Source: Prevotella sp.
GTDB taxonomy: Bacteria; Bacteroidota; Bacteroidia; Bacteroidales; Bacteroidaceae
Direction of reading: 5' to 3'
DNA length: 46,195 bases
Assembly (NCBI GenBank): GCA_017455495.1
Contig: JAFTAR010000181.1
Coordinates: forward strand, 1 to 46,195
Part shown: piece by piece, positions 39,988-46,195 of the stretch
Numbering within the stretch: position 1 is the first letter of the stretch
How the letters are laid out: the number at the start of each line of letters is the position of its first letter
Translations under genes and position numbers: made by a program
The notes under the pieces: generated by a model
Seen by the model: the letters and a program-made list of their open reading frames with translations, nothing else
Database searches by the model: none
What the model was told of the DNA's origin: nothing

Positions 39988-41256
39988 ATGAAAGACAAGA
40001 AACTGTTTACTATCCTTGCCGGCCTGATGCTACTGTACGCCGGTGGTTTCTTAGCCTCTTGCTCAGGCGAGGGCGATGACGGGACAATGTACGAGCCAGA
40101 ATTCATGGCCGACGGTTACTCCCTGTCAGGCGACGGCAAAAGCGGCGGCGAAGGAGGCGGTGAGGGCGGCTCGGAGTCGGGCAACAACACGTCAGCGGGT
40201 GTCATCACGGCTGCAGAATGGTCGGACCTGAACTACTGGCCGTTCTGGTCGAAGCTGATGATGAGCGAGAGCTACGGGGAGAAGAGCGAGTACTGGCAGT
40301 TCTACACCAACAACCGCGTGGCTGTTGAGGTGACAGACTTGGGCGGCAGCGCCCTGGCAGGCGTCAGTGTGAAACTGCTCAGAAACGACAACACCGTATG
40401 GGAGGCTGTCACCGACAACCACGGCAAGGCAGAATGCTGGATTGGGCTGTTGCAGAAGGAAGATGCCGGCAGCTCTGCTCTGACAGTAAGCATTGACGGG
40501 CGAGTGATGTCAGGCACACCGGTGATATGCCCTTGGGACTCGCTGCAGGGTGAGCGGACAGGCACAGAGACCGTGGACGACAAGTTCATAAACCGCTATA
40601 GCATCTCGCCGTCAAAGGCTGCCGCTCAAAAGGCCGACATTGCCTTCGTTGTAGATGCCACCGGATCTATGAGCGACGAGATAAACTTCCTGAAGAGCGA
40701 CCTTGACGACATCATTAACAACGCGGCTGCCGTGAGACCCGAGCTGACATTCCGCACCGGCGCCGTGTTCTACCGCGACAATGGCGATGAATACCTGACG
40801 CGCCACTCAGACTTCACCGGCAACCTCTCCGTCACCCGTGAGTTCGTGAGTGCACAGAATGCAGCTGGCGGCGGCGACTATCCCGAGGCTGTACACTCGG
40901 CCCTGGAGGCTATGCTGCAGAATCTGTCCTGGGACACGTCGGCACGCACCCGCCTGGCATTCCTCATCCTTGACGCCCCCGCCCACCACGAGAACAGCGT
41001 GATACTGTCGCTGCAGAGGTCTGTCACCCTTTGCGCCAGAATGGGAATACGCATCATTCCCGTGGCTGCCAGCGGGGTGGACAAGAACACCGAGTTCATG
41101 CTGCGCTTCTTCGCCGTGGCTACAGGCGGCACGTATGTGTTCCTTACTGATGACAGCGGAGTGGGCAACAGCCACATTGAGGCCAGCGTGGGGCCCCACA
41201 AGGTGGAACAGCTTAACAGCCTCATCATACGCCTTATAGGACAATACACAGAGTAG
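39988..41256 (+). CDS. von Willebrand factor A-domain lipoprotein
   Basis: A 422-residue protein with lipobox Cys25 (GFLASCSGEGDD), so likely membrane-anchored. A Gly/Ser-rich linker (about 45-70) precedes a beta-sandwich (RVAVEVTDLGGSALAGVSVKLL, about 108-170). The vWA domain spans about 216-422: DATGSMSDE (223-231) provides most of the metal-binding MIDAS motif. Partners of such proteins are usually surface or secretion components, but none is encoded nearby. The ATG at 39988 was preferred because a TTG two codons upstream is the only alternative. A strong terminator follows. Its role is unknown. Confidence 0.85.
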   Translation: MKDKKLFTILAGLMLLYAGGFLASCSGEGDDGTMYEPEFMADGYSLSGDGKSGGEGGGEGGSESGNNTSAGVITAAEWSDLNYWPFWSKLMMSESYGEKSEYWQFYTNNRVAVEVTDLGGSALAGVSVKLLRNDNTVWEAVTDNHGKAECWIGLLQKEDAGSSALTVSIDGRVMSGTPVICPWDSLQGERTGTETVDDKFINRYSISPSKAAAQKADIAFVVDATGSMSDEINFLKSDLDDIINNAAAVRPELTFRTGAVFYRDNGDEYLTRHSDFTGNLSVTREFVSAQNAAGGGDYPEAVHSALEAMLQNLSWDTSARTRLAFLILDAPAHHENSVILSLQRSVTLCARMGIRIIPVAASGVDKNTEFMLRFFAVATGGTYVFLTDDSGVGNSHIEASVGPHKVEQLNSLIIRLIGQYTE

Positions 41257-41283
41257 GACTGACAGATAGTTAAAAAACTACAA

Positions 41284-41315
41284 GGAGGCGCAAAAACATC
41301 GGTTTTTGCGCCTCC
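41284..41315 (+). terminator. Rho-independent terminator after the vWA gene
   Basis: GGAGGCGCAAAAAC (41284-41297) pairs perfectly with GTTTTTGCGCCTCC (41302-41315) across a 4-nt loop. Confidence 0.85.
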
Positions 41316-41332
41316 ACCTTTCAACTTTTTAT

Positions 41333-41340
41333 TACTTTTG
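41333..41340 (+). promoter_or_regulatory. rnpB -7 box TACTTTTG
   Basis: TACTTTTG starts 15 bp before the RNase P RNA 5' end. The nearest TTTG (41305-41308) is 24 bp upstream, a longer gap than usual, and lies in the preceding terminator. Confidence 0.5.
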
Positions 41341-41347
41341 CACCACA

Positions 41348-41737
41348 AAGCACTGCCCCGGCCTGTCGCTGGCGGGCTGTAAAAAGCCTGCGGGAGGAAA
41401 GTCCGGGCAGCACAGGGCACTCCACTTCTGAAAGTAGAAGCAGTTGGTGACAGCTGGTTAAGGAAGAAGAGAACGACCGCCTCCTTTCTGGGGGTAAGGG
41501 TGAGAAGGTGTGTGTAAGAGACCACCAGCCGGCGGGCGACCGTCGGGCTGTTCCTGCTGGAGGCTGCAAGTTCATGTATACCACCGCCATGCAAGGGTTG
41601 CCCGCCCGAGTGGACTGCGCAAGCAGCCGTCTGCGGTGGAGGGTAGAACGCTGGAGGCACATGGTGACGTGTGCAGTAGATAAATGACAGGCATCGCCGC
41701 AAGGCGACACAGAACCCGGCTTACAGGGGCAGTGCTT
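41348..41737 (+). ncRNA. rnpB: RNase P RNA (bacterial class A)
   Basis: The RNA subunit that, with RnpA, matures the 5' ends of tRNAs. The 5' end AAGCACTGCCCC (41348-41359) is the exact complement of GGGGCAGTGCTT (41726-41737), closing helix P1. GAGGAAAGTCCGGGC (near 41393) is the conserved P4 5' strand. AGTAGATAAATGACAGGC and ACAGAACCCGGCTTAC near the 3' end are conserved cores, the latter the P4 3' strand. P1 is followed by a T-run that probably terminates transcription. About 390 nt matches the family. Open frames on the opposite strand here are shadows. Confidence 0.97.
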
Positions 41738-41803
41738 TTTTAGTTTAGAATTTAGAATTAAGAGTTAAGAATTGTCGGCTTCGCCGAGTAAGGAGTAAGA
41801 AGT

Positions 41804-42700
41804 ATGAGAACAATACAGAATTTCGACGAGATGCTGGAGCACCTTGGCTCCCGCGAAGAGAGACGGCGCGTTGCCGTGGTGTGTCCCAACGACGAGAGCA
41901 CGCAGCAGGCAGTGTGCCGCGCCATTGACGAGGGCATAGCCAGCGTTATTGCTGTGGGCTGCACGCCTGAGGCCGAGAAGGCTTTCTCACGCTATGGCAG
42001 CCAAGTTGAGATTGTTCCTGCCGCCGATGTCAACGATGCCGCTGCAAAGGCGGTGGCGCTGGCAAAGGAGGGCAAGGCCGACGTGGTGATGAAGGGACTG
42101 CTGAACACCGACGACCTGCTGCGCGCCATACTGAACAAGGAGACGGGCATACTGCCCAAGGGACAGGTGCTGACCCACATCACCTGTGCCGAAGTGCCGC
42201 AGTACGACAAGCTGCTGTTCTGCTCGGACGTAGCCGTGATACCCCGCCCCACGAAGGAACAGCGCGAGGCACAGCTCGTATACCTGCTGAGGCTTTGCCG
42301 CTCCATGGGAATACGCGAGCCGGGAGTGGCCCTGATAAACTGCTCGGAGAAAGTGAGCGAGAAGCACTTCCCCCACACCGTGGAATACCGCGAGCTGGCA
42401 GAGCGCGCCGCTAAGGGCGACTTCGGTCCCTGCATAGTGGACGGCCCGCTGGATTTGAAGACCTCGCTGTCGGGCAAGGCCCTGAAGAAAAAGGGCCTCA
42501 CATCGCCGCTGCGCGGCCATGCCGATGCCCTTATTTTCCCCGACATACAGTCGGGCAACGTGTTCTACAAGACCATTACTCTGTTCTGCCATGCAAAGAC
42601 AGCAGCCATGCTGGCCGGAACAGAAGTGCCGGTGGTGCTGACAAGCCGTGCCGACGAGGTGGAGTCGAAGTTCTACTCGCTGGCACTGGCGTGCATGTAG
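41804..42700 (+). CDS. Phosphate acetyl/butyryltransferase family protein (Ptb-like)
   Basis: A 298-residue cytoplasmic enzyme of the PTA/PTB family, which interconverts acyl-CoA and acyl-phosphate. The N-terminus RRVAVVCPNDESTQQAVCRA, KADVVMKGLLNTDDLLRAIL, VLTHITCAEVP, and the closing SGNVFYKTITLFCHAKTAAML are recognisable family segments. Ptb genes commonly have a butyrate kinase partner, but the next gene is a rubredoxin on the other strand. Residues do not allow me to choose between butyryl and other acyl specificity. The upstream gap has AAGAATT-type direct repeats and a small GGCTTCGCC hairpin. Confidence 0.85.
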   Translation: MRTIQNFDEMLEHLGSREERRRVAVVCPNDESTQQAVCRAIDEGIASVIAVGCTPEAEKAFSRYGSQVEIVPAADVNDAAAKAVALAKEGKADVVMKGLLNTDDLLRAILNKETGILPKGQVLTHITCAEVPQYDKLLFCSDVAVIPRPTKEQREAQLVYLLRLCRSMGIREPGVALINCSEKVSEKHFPHTVEYRELAERAAKGDFGPCIVDGPLDLKTSLSGKALKKKGLTSPLRGHADALIFPDIQSGNVFYKTITLFCHAKTAAMLAGTEVPVVLTSRADEVESKFYSLALACM

Positions 42701-42862
42701 TTACTCCTCGGGAGAGAAGTCGTCCTTTGTTACTCCGCAGACGGGGCATACCCAGTCGGCAGGAATATCCTCGAATGCAGTACCTGCGGCAATGCCGCTG
42801 TCAGGGTCGCCCACTTCGGGGTCGTAGACGTATCCGCATACGTCGCAAACATACTTTTTCAT
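42701..42862 (-). CDS. Rubredoxin
   Basis: A 53-residue electron carrier with one Fe(Cys)4 centre. [17 protein letters not shown] and [15 protein letters not shown] contain the four Cys ligands in their usual CxxCG pairs. Its stop codon abuts the stop of the convergent acyltransferase gene. The start codon at 42862 lies 6 bp after the position where the GT9 frame would naturally end. It may be part of the GT9/DUF4254 transcript. It is likely used in oxygen or peroxide detoxification in an anaerobe. Confidence 0.97.
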   Translation of the reverse strand: MKKYVCDVCGYVYDPEVGDPDSGIAAGTAFEDIPADWVCPVCGVTKDDFSPEE

Positions 42863-42867
42863 AGTAG

Positions 42868-42957
42868 CTACTTGTTTTCTTTAGTTATTAGTAATGAGGT
42901 TATCTTGTCGGCTATGTCCTGCGGCTTGATGCCATGCAGGCACGGATAGTCGCCTTT
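42868..42957 (-). pseudogene. C-terminal remnant of the GT9 frame downstream of the amber codon
   Basis: Twenty-nine in-frame codons (KGDYPCLHGIKPQDIADKI and further) read on from the GT9 gene after one TAG. They match the ordinary family C-terminus, so the two parts are probably one interrupted gene. Confidence 0.75.
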
Positions 42958-43932
42958 CTAGCATTGTTTCTGTCCAAACACGCTGCAAGGGCGGCAGTCC
43001 ATGTTGAGACCTATGGCATTGTCGGCACTCTGCCGCCAGCCCATGAAGCCTGCGTAGGGGTGTGTGGCTCCCCAGATGCTGACCACCGGCGTAGCCGTGA
43101 GCGAGGCAAGGTGCATGTTGGCCGAGTCCATGGAGAGCATCACGTCAAGGTGGCTCATCAGGATAAGCTCCTGATGCAGGGTCTCCGTGTTCTGCGGCAC
43201 ACTGGTGCAGCAGGGCCACTTCCGGCACCACTGGCTTATGGTGGCCTCCTCCTCTTCCCCGCGGCCAAAAAGGAAGATGCGGGCCTTGGGGTTCTGGCCG
43301 GCTAACAGGTCTATTACCTGCTCCATCTTGTCAAGGGGGTAAACCTTGCCCGTGTGGGCGGCAAAGGGAGCTATGCCTATCCACTGCTCCCACGACTTCT
43401 TCTGCCCAATGGCGGCCGGAAGCAGGTTCAAGTTGCCTCCCTCAGGGGGGAAGACAGAGGTGAACGACGGCTTGTCAATGGGGAAGCCCAGGCGGCGGAA
43501 CACATCAAAGTAGTTGTCGAACGATGTTGGCAGCGGCTCCTTCACCTTCTTGCGGTAGGACACCAAGTGGCGTCTCTGCTTGCGGTGCTTGTTGAGATGC
43601 TCCACCCGGAAGCGCCCGATGTTGAAGCGCAGGCGCAGATACTCGGAGCGGAGCACGCTGTGGAGGTCGGCAACATGGGTGAACTGCTTGGCCACCAACC
43701 GGCGGTAGAGGGTGTTGAGGCCCCTGAAGCCGTGGTACTCGCCCTTCACGTCGGCCTCCATGAAGCTCACGTTTGGAGCCAGGTCCTCGAACATGGGGCG
43801 GGCAAAAGGACGGCTTAGCACCGTGATGCGAACATCGGGGTACTGCATGGCAAAGGAGTAGACCACTGGAACCATCATGGCCACGTCGCCCAAGGCGGAG
43901 AAGCGGATAACAAGTATGTGCTTGTGCCTCAT
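42958..43932 (-). CDS. GT9 glycosyltransferase (heptosyltransferase-like), truncated by an amber codon
   Basis: A 324-residue GT-B enzyme likely transferring a sugar to lipid A-core or a cell-surface glycan at the inner membrane. The N-terminus ILVIRFSALGDVAMMVPVV, GIAPFAAHTGKVYPL and MDSANMHLASLTATPVVSIWG are typical GT9 elements. The frame ends CPCSVFGQKQC and a TAG at 42960-42958. Immediately after the TAG the same frame reads KGDYPCLHGIKPQDIADKI up to a stop at 42868, just before rubredoxin. GT9 proteins usually have an aromatic residue between Cys and [KR]GDYxCL. The TAG probably replaces Tyr or Trp. A FPPEGGN insert (near residue 162) is encoded by CCTCCCTCAGGGGGGA, repeat-like. It starts in overlap with DUF4254. 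Confidence 0.9.
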   Translation of the reverse strand: MRHKHILVIRFSALGDVAMMVPVVYSFAMQYPDVRITVLSRPFARPMFEDLAPNVSFMEADVKGEYHGFRGLNTLYRRLVAKQFTHVADLHSVLRSEYLRLRFNIGRFRVEHLNKHRKQRRHLVSYRKKVKEPLPTSFDNYFDVFRRLGFPIDKPSFTSVFPPEGGNLNLLPAAIGQKKSWEQWIGIAPFAAHTGKVYPLDKMEQVIDLLAGQNPKARIFLFGRGEEEEATISQWCRKWPCCTSVPQNTETLHQELILMSHLDVMLSMDSANMHLASLTATPVVSIWGATHPYAGFMGWRQSADNAIGLNMDCRPCSVFGQKQC

Positions 43933-44537
43933 CAGCTCTTCTTATAAAGGACAGGGTTGGTAGCCGGGTCGTTGTACATCTTCATCTGCCGATACACCTT
44001 CATATACTTGCGACCGGCCTCTATGTCCTCAAGGAGCTGGTCGATGGACAGGCTGAGGTCCTTCTGTTGCTCTTCAAGCACGGCGAGCTTAGCACGGCAG
44101 CGGGCGCGGTGCTCCGGCGAGGCCTCCTCGCGTTCGGTCTGCTCACGCATGTGGTAAATCTTCAGCGCCAGAATGCTCAGGCGGTCTACGGCCCAAGCGG
44201 GACTCTCCGTGTTCAGACGGGCATCGGCCAAAGGCTGGACATGGCTGTAGGTCTGGCGGAAGTAGGAGTCGATGTCCTCCACCAGGTCTGTGCGGTCCTG
44301 GTTGGAGTGGTCTATGAGCCGCTTCAGAGCCAGAGCTTCTGCCGGGTCAATATGCGGATCGCGTATCAGGTCCTCATAGTGCCACTGCACGGTGTCTATC
44401 CAGCACTTCAGGTAGAGTTTGAACTCTATGGAGTCGCGCTCATACGGGTTGCTGACGGGCGTGTTTACATCGTCCTTTAGGTGGTAGTCGCGTATGGCCT
44501 GAACAAAGATGCGGTTGGCCTGCTCTGTGAATGTCAT
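43932..44537 (-). CDS. DUF4254 family protein
   Basis: A 201-residue, mostly helical, soluble protein. It contains MTFTEQANRIFVQAIRDYH, FKLYLKCWIDTVQWHYEDLI and DNNxxR-like NQDRTDLVEDID, matching the DUF4254 family of Bacteroidetes as I know it. It is commonly encoded next to a GT9 gene. Here its TGA overlaps the GT9 ATG (TGATG), implying translational coupling. The ATG at 44537 was chosen over one nine codons upstream because the promoter overlaps the latter. It may assist the glycosyltransferase or a surface-glycan step, but a biochemical role is not known. Confidence 0.9.
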   Translation of the reverse strand: MTFTEQANRIFVQAIRDYHLKDDVNTPVSNPYERDSIEFKLYLKCWIDTVQWHYEDLIRDPHIDPAEALALKRLIDHSNQDRTDLVEDIDSYFRQTYSHVQPLADARLNTESPAWAVDRLSILALKIYHMREQTEREEASPEHRARCRAKLAVLEEQQKDLSLSIDQLLEDIEAGRKYMKVYRQMKMYNDPATNPVLYKKS

Positions 44538-44561
44538 TGTCGTAAAGATTGTTTTGAAGTG

Positions 44562-44592
44562 CAAATCTACACAATCTTTTCCAAACCGCCAA
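44562..44592 (-). promoter_or_regulatory. DUF4254-GT9 operon promoter, TTG-N20-TAGATTTG
   Basis: Minus-strand TTG at 44592-44590 and TAGATTTG at 44569-44562, 24 bp before the ATG. Confidence 0.6.
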
Positions 44593-44632
44593 CTTTTTTC
44601 CGATTTATTTTTCTTTTTATGGCTCTGACGCT

Positions 44633-46195
44633 CTAATTCTTGCTGGCTTTCTTGCGCTGGTCGTGGTCAAGGATGGCCTTGCGTATTCGCATGGACTTGG
44701 GCGTCACCTCCACCAGTTCGTCCTCCTTTATGTACTCCAGGCACTCCTCAAGGCTCATTATCACCTTGGGCACTATGCGCGCCTTTTCATCTGTGCCCGA
44801 GGCACGCACGTTGGTGAGCTGCTTGGCTTTGCAGACGTTGATGACGAGGTCGTTGTCGTGAACGTGCTCGCCCACCACCTGACCGTAGTACACCTCCTCG
44901 CCCGGGTCAATGAAGAACTTGCCGCGGTCCTGCAGCTTGTCAATGGCATAGGCGTAGGCCGTGCCGGTCTCAAGGGCTATCATTGAGCCGTTGACGCGGC
45001 GCTCTATCTCGCCCTTGTACGGCTGGTACTCCTTGAAGCGGTGGGCCATGATGGCCTCTCCCTGGCTGGCGGTGAGCACATTGGTCCTAAGTCCGATGAT
45101 GCCGCGCGAAGGTATGTCGAACTCAATATTTGTGCGCTCGCCCTGACTCTCCATGCTGGTCATCTCGCCCTTGCGGCGCGTCACCATGTCAATCATCTTC
45201 GAGGCAAACTCGTCGGGCACGTTGATGGTGAGTTCCTCTATAGGCTCGCACTTTACGCCATCCACTTCCTTGTAAATCACCTGCGGCTGACCAACCTGCA
45301 GCTCGTAGCCTTCGCGGCGCATGGTCTCAATGAGCACGCTAAGGTGCAGCACTCCGCGGCCGGAGACGACCCACTTGTCGGTGGAGTCCTCGAAGGGTTC
45401 AACGTGCAGGGCAAGGTTTTTCTCAAGTTCGCGCATCAGACGGTCGTTGATATGGCGTGAGGTGACAAACTTGCCCTCGCGCCCGAAGAACGGCGAGTCG
45501 TTGATGGTGAAGAGCATGGACATGGTGGGCTCGTCGATGGCTATTGGCGGCAGCGGCTCGGGGTTCTCCAGGTCACAGATGGTATCGCCAATCTCGAACT
45601 TCTCCAGTCCTATCACGGCGCAGATGTCGCCGCAGTCCACATGGTCTATTCGCTGGTGACCCATGCCGTCGAAGGTGTGGAGTTCTTTTATCTTCGTCTT
45701 CTCCATGGAGCCGTCGCGATGGGCAATGGTGACCTGCATGCCGTCCTTGAGGGTGCCGCGATGTACGCGTCCCACGGCTATGCGGCCTGTATAGCTTGAG
45801 TAGTCGAGCGAGGTGATGAGCATCTGGGGCGTGCCCTCAATCTGCTGAGGAGCTGGTATCACCTCAACTATCTTGTCTAATAAATAGGTAATGTTGTCAG
45901 TAGGCGTGCGCCAGTCCTCGCCCATCCAGCCGTTCTTTGCCGAGCCGTAGACAACGGGGAAGTCCAGCTGGTCCTCGGTGGCGTTGAGCGAGAACATCAG
46001 GTCGAACACCATTTCGTAGACCTCCTCCGGCCGGCAGTTTGGCTTGTCCACCTTGTTCACCACGACGATGGGCTTCAGACCTATCTGCAGAGCCTTCTGC
46101 AACACGAAGCGAGTCTGGGGCATCGGGCCCTCAAAGGCATCTACCAGCAGCAGGCAGCCGTCGGCCATGTTGAGCACGCGCTCTACCTCGCCGCC
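44633..46195 (-). CDS. typA: Ribosome-associated GTPase TypA/BipA (5' end missing)
   Basis: The frame stays open to the end of the window, so about 80 N-terminal residues with the P-loop are missing. The visible 520 residues start [28 protein letters not shown], then [13 protein letters not shown] (NKxD guanine specificity), SAKNGW, domain-[18 protein letters not shown], domain-III segments, and the TypA-specific C-terminal domain ([37 protein letters not shown]). It is a 50S subunit assembly/stress GTPase. The complete protein should be about 600 residues. It reads toward DUF4254, with 95 bp and that gene's own promoter between them. Confidence 0.96.
   Translation of the reverse strand, partial: GGEVERVLNMADGCLLLVDAFEGPMPQTRFVLQKALQIGLKPIVVVNKVDKPNCRPEEVYEMVFDLMFSLNATEDQLDFPVVYGSAKNGWMGEDWRTPTDNITYLLDKIVEVIPAPQQIEGTPQMLITSLDYSSYTGRIAVGRVHRGTLKDGMQVTIAHRDGSMEKTKIKELHTFDGMGHQRIDHVDCGDICAVIGLEKFEIGDTICDLENPEPLPPIAIDEPTMSMLFTINDSPFFGREGKFVTSRHINDRLMRELEKNLALHVEPFEDSTDKWVVSGRGVLHLSVLIETMRREGYELQVGQPQVIYKEVDGVKCEPIEELTINVPDEFASKMIDMVTRRKGEMTSMESQGERTNIEFDIPSRGIIGLRTNVLTASQGEAIMAHRFKEYQPYKGEIERRVNGSMIALETGTAYAYAIDKLQDRGKFFIDPGEEVYYGQVVGEHVHDNDLVINVCKAKQLTNVRASGTDEKARIVPKVIMSLEECLEYIKEDELVEVTPKSMRIRKAILDHDQRKKASKN

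Noticed and set aside
40878-41710. Minus-strand open frames across rnpB and the end of the vWA gene
   Set aside because: The RNA has conserved RNase P helices and cores on the plus strand, so these frames are chance openings.
42958-42960. Genetic recoding of TAG in this organism
   Set aside because: trpG, trpC and the Ptb-like gene end with TAG at natural C-termini, so a local mutation or error is more likely.

Overview
The window looks like a chromosomal segment of a Prevotella/Segatella-like member of the Bacteroidales. Supporting signs are a SusC/SusD pair, two GH92 enzymes, secreted pectin enzymes with Bacteroidetes-type tails, DUF4254 beside a GT9 enzyme, and many promoters of the Bacteroidetes form TTTG/TTG-N19-20-TAnnTTTG. 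Shine-Dalgarno sequences are mostly absent. The left edge coincides with the end of an insertion sequence. The right edge cuts typA. Nothing was searched: all family names come from motifs read by eye.

Layout. 1-1779: an IS1634-like element whose inner inverted repeat ends 10 bp before trpE. 1790-6606: trpE-G-D-C-A, with neither trpF nor trpB present. 6638-8032: cysK and a small coiled-coil protein. 8195-8458: a large inverted repeat with a 21-bp tandem array in its loop. 8572-15439: a GH28 enzyme, a SusC with an OmpA-like C-terminal domain, and SusD, closed by a clear terminator. 15598-18005: two paralogous AAA ATPases, each behind its own palindromic promoter region. 18002-24020: two GH92 proteins, the second fused to a histidine (phytase-like) phosphatase. 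24078-24819: a third, broken ATPase behind a third palindrome. 25056-27745: a periplasmic 5'-nucleotidase and an Rpn/PD-(D/E)XK nuclease with heptad repeats.

27746-34403 (minus strand) holds two copies of one module: a large secreted multi-domain protein, then a 60-61 residue MKKTYI peptide ending in an acidic/Trp tail, then a related hairpin. A MITE-like inverted repeat and a fragment of a fourth ATPase follow. 35002-39718 encodes a PL9 pectate lyase and a CE8 pectin methylesterase. 39988-41256 is a von Willebrand A lipoprotein. 41348-41737 is RNase P RNA. The rest is housekeeping: a Ptb-like acyltransferase, rubredoxin, a GT9 glycosyltransferase cut by an amber codon, a DUF4254 protein and typA.

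Working together: GH28, SusC/D, PL9 and CE8 form a plausible pectin (homogalacturonan) toolkit, although the lyase and esterase lie about 20 kb from SusC/D. The GH92 pair and the nucleotidase suggest mannose/phosphate scavenging from glycans. Points most worth attention are the SusC-OmpA and phosphatase-GH92 fusions, the ATPases with gene-specific palindromes, the duplicated secreted-protein/peptide modules, and dispersed intergenic repeats that have become part of protein-coding sequence.
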